From: Adlercreutzia equolifaciens DSM 19450
GTDB lineage: Bacteria; Actinomycetota; Coriobacteriia; Coriobacteriales; Eggerthellaceae
Assembly (NCBI RefSeq): GCF_000478885.1
Contig: NC_022567.1
Span: forward strand, 2,108,001 to 2,172,000
Length of the DNA stretch: 64,000 nucleotides
Reading direction: 5' to 3'
The position numbers and the translations under genes are program-made. Position 1 is the stretch's first letter, and each line of letters opens with the position of its first letter. Below the pieces are notes generated by a model. The model was not told the origin of the DNA, made no database searches, and was given only the letters and a program-made list of their open reading frames with translations. Of this stretch, positions 7,640 to 16,267 are shown in pieces.

Positions 7640-8215
7640 TTACAGAACGACCGGGTTGAAGTCCTCGAGCAGGGCCCCGCGGCTGGCGCCGATGAGGATG
7701 TTCGGGGTCGTCGTGGCGGCCGGTTCGGTGCAGGGCAGCTCGCTCACGGCATCGGGATGGGCGGCGCGCAAATCGTCCATTTCGCCGAACTCGATGGCGC
7801 GCATGGGGCACGCCTCCACGCACACCGGCTCATGGCCCGCCTCGCGCAGCGCCCGGCAGGTGTCGCACTTCTGGACGATCTTGTCCTCCTCGATGAACTG
7901 CGGCGCACCATAGGGACACGAGTTCACGCAGGTCTGGCAACCGATGCAGGCCTCGTCGTCGTGCTGCACCGTGCCGTCATCGTCCTTGTACATGGCGCCC
8001 GTGGGGCAATTCGCCACGCAGGCCGGACTCTCGCAGTGGTTGCAGGAGAGGTTCAGGTGGAACATGGCCACCTCCGGGTACGTCCCGCATTCGAAGGTGT
8101 CCACCCGGCGCAGGCGGGGGCCCGCCACCTGGATGTCGCGACGATCCTTGCAGGCCACCTGGCAGGTCTTGCAGCCGATGCAGCTGGCCAGGTCAACGTA
8201 AAATCCCAAGCTCAT
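7640..8215 (-). CDS. DmsB-like four-cluster ferredoxin subunit
   Basis: This 191-residue electron-transfer subunit has four cysteine clusters: CIGCKTCQVAC near residue 12, CNHCESPACVANC near 58, CIGCQTCVNSC near 90, and CDTCR...CVEAC near 117-135. This is the DmsB/NrfC/PhsB pattern for four [4Fe-4S] centres. It passes electrons between a membrane quinol oxidase module and the molybdopterin subunit encoded just upstream. Only 3 bp separate it from that gene, and a chaperone follows. No DmsC/NrfD-type membrane anchor gene is present nearby, so the membrane link is unidentified. It has no own signal peptide, which is normal since such subunits ride on the partner's Tat signal. Confidence 0.92.
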   Translation of the reverse strand: MSLGFYVDLASCIGCKTCQVACKDRRDIQVAGPRLRRVDTFECGTYPEVAMFHLNLSCNHCESPACVANCPTGAMYKDDDGTVQHDDEACIGCQTCVNSCPYGAPQFIEEDKIVQKCDTCRALREAGHEPVCVEACPMRAIEFGEMDDLRAAHPDAVSELPCTEPAATTTPNILIGASRGALLEDFNPVVL

Positions 8216-8218
8216 GAC

Positions 8219-11173
8219 TTAAGCCTCCTGTCCGTTGTCGGCACCGGGCACCATATAGGCGGCCGTGCCCTCAGCATCTATACCCGCGGCCAGAAACGGC
8301 CCGCGCTCGAAGTCTTCCACCAACGGCTCGCCGTCGTACTTCTCGATCTCGATGAGCAGGCTGTTGTAGCCGTCCACCTGGGGGAAGTAGTTCGACTGCA
8401 GGCCATCGGAGAGCATCTGCTCGCTGCCGCCGCGGTCGATGATGTTCTCGGGGTCGGACTCGTCGAACACCGAGTGCACACCGTGGGGAATGCCCACCAC
8501 GCCGGGCATGTAGCCCTGCATGGGCTGGGCGATTCTCAGCATGCTGCCGAAATCGTTGAAACAGCGCACCGTGTCGCCGGCTTTGATGCCACGGGCCTCG
8601 GCGTCTTCCACGCTCATGAACACCGGGTTGCGGAAGGCCTCCTGGGTCCAGGTCATGTTGTCGTAGCAGGTGTGGGCGCGGCGCATGTAGTGCGGCGTGT
8701 AGGCCTGCAGCGGGTAGGCGCCCTTCTCCTTGGCCTCCCAGTTGGCGAATGTCTCCTGGTAGCCGCGGCGCGGCACGAAGTAGTTCGCGTAGGGCTTGAT
8801 GGGTTCGTCGTTCAAGCCGATGCGGTTCACGTTGTCGGCCTTGTACTGGCAGTAGATCTCCAGCTTGCCGGACACCGACGGGCGCGGCCATGCGGTGTCG
8901 GCCACGACGACCGACTCGCCGTCTTCGCCAATGCCCAGCTTGTCATCACGGTAGCCCACGTAGTTGCGCGGATCGCCCTCCGAGCGCTCCACCACGTAGC
9001 TTCCGTCGGCCATGAACTGGTCGAAGGCGACCTTGCCCTCTTGGGCCGGGTAGCTCGCGTGGTACTTCTCGTTGTCGGCCTCGGTCCAGGTGATGACTGG
9101 CTCCCACTTCGTGGCGTCCTCATTCAGCACGCGCATGCCGAGGAAGTAGCCGAGCCACTGATCGTAGTTGCTCTTCGGGTAGGCGTCATCCGGGTTGTAC
9201 CCCATGCGCTCGATGATCTCGCGGAAGACGCGCTTCTCCTCGCGGGCCTCGTACATCGGCTTCACCAGGGGCTTCCAAGCGAGCAGGGCGTCCTTGCACT
9301 GCTTCTGGCCGTTGCCGTCGCCGAAGGGGCTCGGCCAGGACAGCTCGCCCCAGCTCTCGTCGTCGTTGCCCTCCCAGTGGGTGCACACCGGCAGGATGAT
9401 GTCGGCGAACTGAGCCGTGAGCGAGAACTTGATCTCGAAGGACACGCAGGTGTCGGCGGCGCGCATCACCTTGATGGCCGTGGACAGGTTGCCGCGCGTC
9501 TGCATAAAGTTCGAGTTCGTCTGCACGAGCAGGCGTGGGTTCACCGGCATCTCGCGGGCCTCGTGGTAGACCGGCGTGTTGGCGCGCAGCTTCGTCGGGT
9601 CGCCCACCACGTCGCTGGAGCCGAGGTCGTAGGGGCCTTCCGAGGAGGACAGGTACTTGCCGTCGGCCAGCGAGCTCCACCAGGAATTGCCCTCGATGTT
9701 GCGGTTGGGGCCCGTGGCGGCGGGGCTGCCCACCAGGTTGTCCACGTAGCCGTAGTCGCCGCCGACGTGCTGGATGAGCCGGTAGCCCGAGTCGCCCGCG
9801 TCCCATGTGTAGATGGCCGCCGAGCCGTGGCCGCTCTTGCCGAAGTGCCCGCCTAAAGCCGACACCGTCATGAAGGCCTGGGAGAGGTTCTCGGCGCCCA
9901 GGTAGCGGGACGCGGCGTAGCTGTGCAGGAACATGACGGCGTTGTTCTTGCCGGCCATCTCGGCGTACCAAGTGATGTCCTCGACCGGCGTGCCGCAGAT
10001 TTCCGTCGCCCATTCCGGCGTCTTCGGCGTGTTGTCGTAGGCGCCCAGAAGGTAGTCGCGGAAGTTCTCGTCGGTGGTGGCGTCGGCGGGCATCGTCTCC
10101 GGCGTGAAGCCCACGGTGCGCTCGTTCACGAAGTTCCAATCGATGATGTCGCCGCGCTCCTCGTCGAGGCGCACCATCTCGTAGGCCACAGCCAGAAGGA
10201 AGGCCGTGTCGGTGCCGGGGCGCACGCGGATCCAGCGGGCGTCCATGGCGGCGGCGGTGGCGTTGTAGTCGGGGCCGACGAACACGAACTTGACCCCGGC
10301 CTTCTGCGCGTTCTTCAGCCAATACATGGAGGAGTGCTGCGACCAGGCCGGATTGCAGCCGTACAGCACGATGGCGTCGGCGTTGGGCAGATCGTACTTG
10401 TCCGGCGCCATCATGAGGTCGGGATGGTCGCCGTGGGAGTACATGCCCAGCGCCTCCGTTTGGAAGGCCCAGCAGCCGAAGGACTCGCACTCGGTGTTGT
10501 ACACTGCGCCGCCGATGACCGGGAACATGGCGGAGCCGGGGGCCCAGCGCCAGCCGTTGCAGACGACGGCGTCCTGGCCGTACTCCGCGTAGACGCGCTT
10601 CAGCTCGTCGGTCACGAGGGTCAGTGCCTCATCCCAGCTGATGCGCTCCCACTCGTCCTTGCCGCGCAGCTCGCCGTGAGCGTTCTCGCCGCCGCCCGGC
10701 TGCCAGCTCTTGCGCTTCATGGGGTACTTGATGCGGTCGGCGTTGTACACCTGCTGGCGCAGGGAGCGCCCGCGCAGGCAGCCGCGCTGCTGGGGGCAGT
10801 CGAAACTGTCCGCATGGGAGTCGTCGGTCTTCTGGCGCACCACGACGCCGTCCACCACGTACCCCATGTTCAGGCACATCTGGTTGCAGTTCTGGTGGCA
10901 ATGGATGGGCATCCACTCGCCCTTGCCCTCGATGATGGCGGCGTCGCTGGCCACCTGATGGGTCGTCGCGCCGGCACTCCCGCCGGTCTCGGCCATGTCG
11001 GTGGCCGTGCTCGGCGCGCAGCCCGCAAGCCCGGCCGCCGCCGTGGCGGCCAAGTCATTGCACGTCACCCAGCCGACGCTCTCGCGCCAGCTGGCCGCCT
11101 TGGAAGACGAGCTGGGGCACCTTCTGTACCAGCGCAACCGCAAGGGCATCGAGCTCACCGAGCAGGGCGTCAT
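8219..11173 (-). CDS. DMSO-reductase-family molybdopterin oxidoreductase, 5' end disrupted
   Basis: The catalytic subunit is recognisable from about position 11056 to the stop. It starts inside a Tat/lipoprotein leader (AATAAAGLAGC), then has the N-terminal [4Fe-4S] motif HCHQNCNQMC...DCPQQRGC (about residues 90-135). The long MopB cofactor-binding domain and a molydopterin dinucleotide-binding C-terminal domain follow. It probably reduces an exported oxidised compound (DMSO/TMAO/other) using electrons from the Fe-S subunit downstream. The first ~40 codons of the formal frame (11173 to about 11056) are antisense to a LysR gene, carry no twin-arginine motif and have no ribosome site. The native start and the SRR-type signal therefore appear deleted. 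It may be non-functional or cytoplasmic as it stands. Confidence 0.8.
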   Translation of the reverse strand: MTPCSVSSMPLRLRWYRRCPSSSSKAASWRESVGWVTCNDLAATAAAGLAGCAPSTATDMAETGGSAGATTHQVASDAAIIEGKGEWMPIHCHQNCNQMCLNMGYVVDGVVVRQKTDDSHADSFDCPQQRGCLRGRSLRQQVYNADRIKYPMKRKSWQPGGGENAHGELRGKDEWERISWDEALTLVTDELKRVYAEYGQDAVVCNGWRWAPGSAMFPVIGGAVYNTECESFGCWAFQTEALGMYSHGDHPDLMMAPDKYDLPNADAIVLYGCNPAWSQHSSMYWLKNAQKAGVKFVFVGPDYNATAAAMDARWIRVRPGTDTAFLLAVAYEMVRLDEERGDIIDWNFVNERTVGFTPETMPADATTDENFRDYLLGAYDNTPKTPEWATEICGTPVEDITWYAEMAGKNNAVMFLHSYAASRYLGAENLSQAFMTVSALGGHFGKSGHGSAAIYTWDAGDSGYRLIQHVGGDYGYVDNLVGSPAATGPNRNIEGNSWWSSLADGKYLSSSEGPYDLGSSDVVGDPTKLRANTPVYHEAREMPVNPRLLVQTNSNFMQTRGNLSTAIKVMRAADTCVSFEIKFSLTAQFADIILPVCTHWEGNDDESWGELSWPSPFGDGNGQKQCKDALLAWKPLVKPMYEAREEKRVFREIIERMGYNPDDAYPKSNYDQWLGYFLGMRVLNEDATKWEPVITWTEADNEKYHASYPAQEGKVAFDQFMADGSYVVERSEGDPRNYVGYRDDKLGIGEDGESVVVADTAWPRPSVSGKLEIYCQYKADNVNRIGLNDEPIKPYANYFVPRRGYQETFANWEAKEKGAYPLQAYTPHYMRRAHTCYDNMTWTQEAFRNPVFMSVEDAEARGIKAGDTVRCFNDFGSMLRIAQPMQGYMPGVVGIPHGVHSVFDESDPENIIDRGGSEQMLSDGLQSNYFPQVDGYNSLLIEIEKYDGEPLVEDFERGPFLAAGIDAEGTAAYMVPGADNGQEA

Positions 11174-11897
11174 CCTGCGCCGCTACGCCGAATCCATCCT
11201 CGCTTTGGCCGACAAAGCCGAGGAGGAGATCGCCCTTCCCACCCATTCCATCGCCGGCAAGGTGCACATCGCCGCCGGCGAGACCCAGGCCATGGAGCTT
11301 GTCGCCGAGGCCATGAAGCGCACGAGCGCCGCCTACCCCGGCATCACCTTCGAGCTGTACAGCGGCACCTCGGCCGACCTCATGGACAACTTCGTCCGCG
11401 GCTTCTACGACTTCCTTCTGGAATGCGAGCTGCGCAGCCATGTGGACATGCACACCTTGCGCCTACCCCACACCGACACGTGGGGTCTCCTTGTCCGCCG
11501 CGACAACCCCCTGGCAGCAAAGGCGGCCGTCATGTCCGAGGACCTGCTGGGCCAGCCGCTCATCAGCTCGCGCCAAGGCGTGAAGGTGGGCGTGCTCGGC
11601 CAATGGCTGGGAGACTTGGCCGACGAGATGGACGTGCGCGCCACCTACAACCTGCCACTGAACGCCAAGTTCCTCGTGCGGCAGGGCATCGGCAGCGCGT
11701 TCACCTATCGCGGCCTGTTCGAGGCCAACGAGCTGAGCGACTTGGCTTTCGTACCGCTGTCCCCCACCCTGGAATCCACCCAGGGCCTCGTCTGGCGCAA
11801 GACCCTCCCCACCCGCCAAGCCCAAGCTTTTTTGGATACGTTGAAGGGCCTCTGCGCCGAGCGCGATTTCGAAAATCCGCCGGCAGATGCCAGTTGA
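10995..11897 (+). CDS. LysR-family transcriptional regulator, N-terminus replaced
   Basis: From about residue 18 (AAKSLHVTQPTLSRQLAALE) the protein is a normal LysR regulator: second half of the winged helix-turn-helix, linker helix, then a periplasmic-binding-protein-like effector domain to residue 300. The canonical first ~20 residues (the LRYFLAVAEEGS-type helix) are absent. They are replaced by residues translated from the reverse complement of the molybdoenzyme Tat leader (MSVAVLGAQPASPAAAV). The ATG at 10995 is only a formal start. In relatives, such genes are usually divergent from the oxidoreductase they control. Here the DNA-binding domain lacks helix 1, so function is doubtful. The stop overlaps repeat B. 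Confidence 0.7.
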   Translation: MSVAVLGAQPASPAAAVAAKSLHVTQPTLSRQLAALEDELGHLLYQRNRKGIELTEQGVILRRYAESILALADKAEEEIALPTHSIAGKVHIAAGETQAMELVAEAMKRTSAAYPGITFELYSGTSADLMDNFVRGFYDFLLECELRSHVDMHTLRLPHTDTWGLLVRRDNPLAAKAAVMSEDLLGQPLISSRQGVKVGVLGQWLGDLADEMDVRATYNLPLNAKFLVRQGIGSAFTYRGLFEANELSDLAFVPLSPTLESTQGLVWRKTLPTRQAQAFLDTLKGLCAERDFENPPADAS

Positions 11898-12017
11898 GGG
11901 CAGAAATGGCGCGACGCGCCTTCCCAACGCCGGCCATTTCAAGGTTGAACTGGCATTTTCAACCATTTCGGCCCTGAACTGGCACCTTCCATCGGCCATT
12001 TCTGCGTCGAAGTGGCA
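11888..12017. repeat. Repeat B: four 23-nt copies, one inverted
   Basis: Copies with the pattern GCCATTTC-N6-GAACTGGCA occur at 11933-11955, 11962-11984 and 11995-12017 (the last with GAAGTGGCA). An inverted copy at 11888-11910 overlaps the LysR stop codon. The inverted copy pairs with 11962-11984 over 23 nt with three mismatches. The cluster fills the gap between the convergent LysR and aldo/keto reductase genes. It resembles the other long inverted repeats of this window in unit size and position but has more copies. Confidence 0.75.
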
Positions 12018-12061
12018 TTAGCCCGCCCGAATGCTGAAGACTCCGAAGTTCGCCGGCTCGT

Positions 12062-13207
12062 TTAGCAGCCGAAGAGCTCCTCCGTCTTTTCCATGCGCTC
12101 GATGATCGGCACGTCGAAGGGGCAGCGGGGCTCGCAGTCGCCGCAGGCGATGCAGGCGCCGGCCATGACGTCCATGGCCTTGTAGTGGGCCGCCACCGAG
12201 GCGGGCACCTCGCCCGCCATCTCGGCCAAGTCGGCGAACTTGTTGGAAAGTGCGATGTTAATGCCCACGGTGCACGGCGCGCAGTGGCCGCAGTAGGTGC
12301 ACTGGCCCATGTAGGCGTGCTTGGGCGCCCCGGCCAGCACGCTCGCGTAGTCGCGCTCGGCTGCGGTGGCGCCCTCGTAGGCCAGGGCCTCTTCCAACTG
12401 CTCCACGGTTTCCACGCCCACCATGACGCTCGCCACAGCGGGGCGGGTCAGCGCGTAGTGGATGCACTGCACCGGCGTGAGCGCCACCCCGAAGGGCGAC
12501 GCGTCGGCGGAAAGCAGGCGCCCGCCCGCGTAGCCCTTCATCACCGTGAGGGCCGTCTCCGTCTCCTCGGCGCGAGCGTACAGGCGGGCGCGCGTGGGCT
12601 CGATGCCGTCGTCGGCCACGTTCTCGTAGTCGCCGAACAAGTCTTCCAAGTCCTCGGAGGCCGGCATCATGTCGAAGGCCGGGTTCAGCGAGAACATGAT
12701 GACCTCGATCTCCGGCTCGTCGCAGGCCAGAAGCGCCACCTCGGGGTTGTGGGTGGAAAGGCCGATGTGCCCGATCTTGCCCGCAGTCAAAAGCTCGCGC
12801 ACGTATTCGATGAAGGGGCCGTCCATGATGGCGCGGAACTCGTCGCAGGCGTCCACGTAGTGGATCATGCCCAGTTCGACGTGATCGGTGCGCAGGCGCG
12901 CCAGCAAGTCCTCGAAGGCCGGGCGCACCTGGTCCAGCTCGCGGGTGCGCACGTACTGGCCGTCCTGCCAGGTGCTGCCGATGTGCCCCTGGATGATCCA
13001 CTGATCGCGCGTCGGCTCAAGCGCCTCGCCGAGGGCCGAGCGCACCGCCGGGTCGCTCATCCAGCAGTCCACGATGTTCACGCCGGCCGCGGCGCCCCGG
13101 GCGGCCATGGCGTTCACCTCGGCCTGCTCCATCTTGCCGATCCACTCGGCCCCGAACCCGATAACGCTCGCCTCCAGGCCCGTTCGGCCCAACTTCCGAT
13201 ACTCCAT
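12062..13207 (-). CDS. Aldo/keto reductase with C-terminal 4Fe-4S domain
   Basis: This 381-residue protein has a TIM-barrel aldo/keto reductase domain (MEYRKLGRTGLEASVIGFG start; KIGHIGLSTHNPE around residue 144) and a C-terminal ferredoxin-like region. That region has cysteine groups CTYCGHCAPC (about 300) and CIACGDCEPRC (about 355). This architecture is common in anaerobes, but its physiological substrate and whether electrons pass through the cluster are not established. The canonical AKR tetrad is only partly recognisable (VDCWMSDP in place of the usual DTA...Y). It is monocistronic and convergent with the LysR gene. The start ATG 13207 has an AGAGAGGA ribosome site. Confidence 0.88.
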   Translation of the reverse strand: MEYRKLGRTGLEASVIGFGAEWIGKMEQAEVNAMAARGAAAGVNIVDCWMSDPAVRSALGEALEPTRDQWIIQGHIGSTWQDGQYVRTRELDQVRPAFEDLLARLRTDHVELGMIHYVDACDEFRAIMDGPFIEYVRELLTAGKIGHIGLSTHNPEVALLACDEPEIEVIMFSLNPAFDMMPASEDLEDLFGDYENVADDGIEPTRARLYARAEETETALTVMKGYAGGRLLSADASPFGVALTPVQCIHYALTRPAVASVMVGVETVEQLEEALAYEGATAAERDYASVLAGAPKHAYMGQCTYCGHCAPCTVGINIALSNKFADLAEMAGEVPASVAAHYKAMDVMAGACIACGDCEPRCPFDVPIIERMEKTEELFGC

Positions 13208-13518
13208 GGCGCGTCCTCTCTTCTTCGCAAACCCTATGCTGCCGCGACGTTCTTCTTCGACCGTCTTGCCTTATCGCGACCTTCTCATTCCCCGCTTCCC
13301 CATTAAAGCATTTAGAGCTAACTCCAAGGAAAGGGAACTCCGTGAAGCCCTTCTGCATTCTCGGCCATTGACACCTTCTCGGAAGACGGCGGGCGTACAC
13401 TGGCGCCATCAGGCCGGCTGCGGCCGCAGGCAGGCATTTCGGCCGCTTATTTGATCGGTCGCCTACGCCGCGACGCCCGCGCACGCCGACCATTCGTCTA
13501 GCGCTGAAGGAGGCGCCC
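13208..13518. other. Divergent intergenic region, no gene seen
   Basis: This 311-bp spacer lies between the aldo/keto reductase (minus) and adenine deaminase (plus). It must hold both promoters. A TTGACA at 13368-13373 has no -10 at a normal distance (TACACT is 22 bp downstream). The last 100 bp are G/C-rich with short hairpins. I see no purine riboswitch or RNA gene. Confidence 0.4.
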
Positions 13519-15336
13519 ATGCTGAACCATTTCTGCAAGAAACCGCTTTGGGAGTGCACGCAAACCCTGGCCGCCGTGGCCCAGGGCCGCCAACCCGCCG
13601 ACACGGTGATCACGGGCGCGCGGCTCGTGAACGTGTGCACGGTCGAAGTGCAAGACGACATCGAAGTGGCCATCGCGGAGGGCCGCATCGCCTACGTGGG
13701 CCAAAGCGCCGCCCATTGCATCGGCGAGGGCACCCGCGTCATTGACGCTGCCGGCCAGGTGATCGCGCCGGGCTTCCTGGACGGGCACATCCACGTGGAG
13801 TCCTCCATGATCGGCGCCGGCGAGTACGCCCGCGCCGTCATCCCCCACGGCACGGTGGGCATTTACTGGGACCCGCACGAGGTGTGCAACGTGCTCGGCC
13901 TTGAAGGCGTGCAGGTGATGATGGAGGACGCCGCGCGCACGCCGCTGAAGGCAATGGTAACCACACCTTCCTGCGTGCCGGCGGTGCCCGGCTTCGAGGA
14001 CACCGGCGCTGCCGTGGGCCCCGCAGAGATCGCCGATTCCATGACCTGGGACGGCGTAGTGGGCCTTGGCGAGATGATGAACTTCCCCGGCGTGCTGGCG
14101 GGCACCGATCACGCCCACGGCGAGCTGGCCGCCACCCTCGCCGCCGACAAGGTGGTCACGGGCCACTACTCCATTCCTGAGACCGACCAGGGGCTGAACG
14201 CGTATATCGCCAGCGGCGTGCGCTGCTGCCACGAGTCGACCCGCGCCGAGGACGCGCTGGCCAAGATGCGCCTCGGGCAGTACGCCCAGCTGCGCTACGG
14301 CTCGGCGTGGCTCGACCTGCCGAACCTGGCGGCCGCCATCACCGAGACCGGCATCGACACGCGCTTCGCGAACCTCATCTCCGACGACACGCACCCGCAC
14401 ACGCTCGTGGCCAACGGGCACCTCGACTACATCCTGCGCAAGGCCGTGGAATGCGGCATCGATGTGGTGCGCGCCATCCAGATGATGACCATCAACACCG
14501 CCACCTGCTTCCGCATGGACAACGAGCTGGGCTCCATCACCCCGGGCAAGTGCGCCGACATCGTGTTTTTGGACAACCTGGAGGACCTGAACGTCACCCG
14601 CGTGCTCATCGACGGCGAGGTCGTGGCCGAAAACGGCGCGTGCACCTTCCCGCTTGCGCCCTTCGAATACCCGGCGTGGGTGACCCACTCCATGCATTTG
14701 GGGTGCGCCATCGCGCCCGAGACGTTCCGCGTGGAAGCGCCAGCCGACACCGCCGAGGGTGACGCGGTATGCGTGCGCGTCATCGAGGTACTGCCCGGAT
14801 CGGTGCCCGACCGCGAGGTTCGCGCCGCGCTCACCGTGACGGACGGCGCCTTGGAAAGCGATCTTGACCAGGACGTGCTGAAGACCTTCGTCTTCGAGCG
14901 CCATCACGAGACGGGAACCTTCGGCGTCGGGTTCACCAAGGGCTTCGGCATCAAGCGCGGTGCCATGGCCTCCACGGTGGCCCACGACGCTCACAACCTG
15001 CTCGTGGTGGGCACCAACGATGCGGACATGGCGCTGGCGGCCAACACACTCGCCGAGGTGGGCGGCGGCATGGTCGTCGTGGCCGACGGCGAGGTGCTCG
15101 GCCTCGTGGAGCTGCCCATCGCCGGCCTCATGAACGACCTGGACGCCCCCGCCATGAGCGAGAAGGTGCACCATTTGGAAAAGACCTGGGCCGAGATCGG
15201 CTGCACCATGCCCTCCCCCTTCATGACCATGGCGCTCATTCCGCTCGCCTGCCTGCCGGAACTGCGCCTCACCAATCGCGGCCTGGTGGACTGCACCACC
15301 TTCCAATTCGTCGACTTGGTGGTGGACGAAGGCTAA
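13519..15336 (+). CDS. ade: Adenine deaminase
   Basis: This 605-residue amidohydrolase converts adenine to hypoxanthine and ammonia for purine salvage. The N-terminal amidohydrolase barrel has the metal-binding APGFLDGHIHVESSM motif (about residue 80-95). The C-terminal adenine-deaminase-specific domain includes FVFERHHETGTFGVGFTKGFG and the Ala/Gly-rich GAMASTVAHDAHN segment. The length matches the Ade family (about 580-610 aa). ATG 13519 follows AAGGAGG by 7 bp. The gene is transcribed alone and ends at a strong bidirectional hairpin. Confidence 0.95.
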   Translation: MLNHFCKKPLWECTQTLAAVAQGRQPADTVITGARLVNVCTVEVQDDIEVAIAEGRIAYVGQSAAHCIGEGTRVIDAAGQVIAPGFLDGHIHVESSMIGAGEYARAVIPHGTVGIYWDPHEVCNVLGLEGVQVMMEDAARTPLKAMVTTPSCVPAVPGFEDTGAAVGPAEIADSMTWDGVVGLGEMMNFPGVLAGTDHAHGELAATLAADKVVTGHYSIPETDQGLNAYIASGVRCCHESTRAEDALAKMRLGQYAQLRYGSAWLDLPNLAAAITETGIDTRFANLISDDTHPHTLVANGHLDYILRKAVECGIDVVRAIQMMTINTATCFRMDNELGSITPGKCADIVFLDNLEDLNVTRVLIDGEVVAENGACTFPLAPFEYPAWVTHSMHLGCAIAPETFRVEAPADTAEGDAVCVRVIEVLPGSVPDREVRAALTVTDGALESDLDQDVLKTFVFERHHETGTFGVGFTKGFGIKRGAMASTVAHDAHNLLVVGTNDADMALAANTLAEVGGGMVVVADGEVLGLVELPIAGLMNDLDAPAMSEKVHHLEKTWAEIGCTMPSPFMTMALIPLACLPELRLTNRGLVDCTTFQFVDLVVDEG

Positions 15337-15362
15337 CCGCGCAACGCGCCATTACCCCACGC

Positions 15363-15400
15363 AACGGGGGCGGCTCCTCTTGGTCGGAGCCGGCCCCGTT
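15363..15400. terminator. Bidirectional terminator between ade and dtd
   Basis: A long stem (AACGGGGGCGGCTCC ... GGAGCCGGCCCCGTT) lies between the convergent ade and dtd stops. The stem is near-symmetrical and can serve both strands. T-runs are weak. Confidence 0.65.
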
Positions 15401-15845
15401 AAAGCGCATCCGTATCCAGCACCACCGTGAAGGGCCCGTGGTTCACAAGCGCCACGTCCATCATGGCCCCGAACTCGCCCGTCGCCACCGTAAAGCCGTC
15501 GGTCCGGGCCAGCTCGGCGAAGTACTCGTACAGCCGCCGGGCGATGGCCGGGTCGGCCGCGTCCGTGAACGAGGGGCGGTTCCCCTTGCGGCAGTTCGCG
15601 TACAGCGTGAACTGGCTCACCACGAGCACTTCCCCGCCCACATCGGCCAAGCTCAGGTTCGTCTTGCCCTGGGCGTCTTCGAAAACGCGCATCTTGGCAA
15701 TCTTGCGCCACAGCCGCTCTGCCTCAGCCTCGGTGTCCCCATGGCCCACACCCAGAAGGATGGCGTACCCCTTCCCAATGGCACCGACCGCGCGCCCCTC
15801 CACCGTCACCGACGCCTCGCTCACGCACTGCACTACCGCCCGCAT
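15399..15845 (-). CDS. dtd: D-aminoacyl-tRNA deacylase
   Basis: This 148-residue protein has the DTD fold and both signature motifs: [19 protein letters not shown] (the SQFTL motif, about residue 78) and [13 protein letters not shown] near the C-terminus (the NxGPxT motif, here NHGPFT). The enzyme removes D-amino acids, and Gly mischarged on tRNA-Ala, from tRNA in the cytoplasm. The start ATG 15845 has a GGGAGGGAAGG ribosome site; an upstream extension has none. Its stop lies inside the shared terminator stem. Confidence 0.95.
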   Translation of the reverse strand: MRAVVQCVSEASVTVEGRAVGAIGKGYAILLGVGHGDTEAEAERLWRKIAKMRVFEDAQGKTNLSLADVGGEVLVVSQFTLYANCRKGNRPSFTDAADPAIARRLYEYFAELARTDGFTVATGEFGAMMDVALVNHGPFTVVLDTDAL

Positions 15846-16267
15846 AGACCTTCCCTCCCGCTTCCAAATCTTTCCGCACGCCCAACTCACTCCGGGCAAC
15901 TTCGCTCTCATTATTTTGACGGATTTTGCGTTTGTTAGCCATAGAACTCGCTGCTCGGCGCCTCGAGAATCCCTCATTCCTGAATCGCAATCGATGAATT
16001 ATCGTTTTGCGCTTATTTCCGCTAATCCTCACGCCCATTCAGAACCTTTTTCTGCTAACAATCGAAAAATCCACCGAATAATGTGTCTCCGCTTTTTCCG
16101 AGCCTTTTATTCCTTGAGATGTGCATCGGTGAGATAGGCAATTGTCGGACGGCATGCGGGGTGGTATGTTCTAACGCGGTAAGTGGTTTCGGCGAGACGG
16201 TAGCGCATCCGCAGAAGCAACGCATGCACTGCCAACTCGCCGCGATAGCAACAAAAGGAACAACCCC
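15846..16267. other. A/T-rich divergent intergenic region
   Basis: This 422-bp spacer between dtd (minus) and the class I amidotransferase (plus) is noticeably richer in A/T than the surroundings. It contains a good promoter for the amidotransferase (16142-16170). The rest (15850-16130) shows no open frame with coding character, no strong inverted repeat and no recognisable RNA. Confidence 0.4.
16142..16170 (+). promoter_or_regulatory. Promoter of the amidotransferase gene
   Basis: A TTGTCG -35 (16142-16147) and TATGTT -10 (16165-16170) are separated by 17 bp. This gives a leader of about 90 nt before the GTG at 16268. Confidence 0.55.

Noticed and set aside
7757..11977. Very long plus-strand open frames antisense to the Fe-S and molybdoenzyme subunits
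   Set aside because: High-G/C codon bias leaves the opposite strand open. The translations are His/Val/Gly-rich filler with no family motifs, while the minus strand encodes clear enzymes.
13368..13401. TTGACA ... TACACT as the ade promoter
   Set aside because: The 22-bp spacer is too long for a normal sigma-70-type promoter, so I did not annotate it as one.
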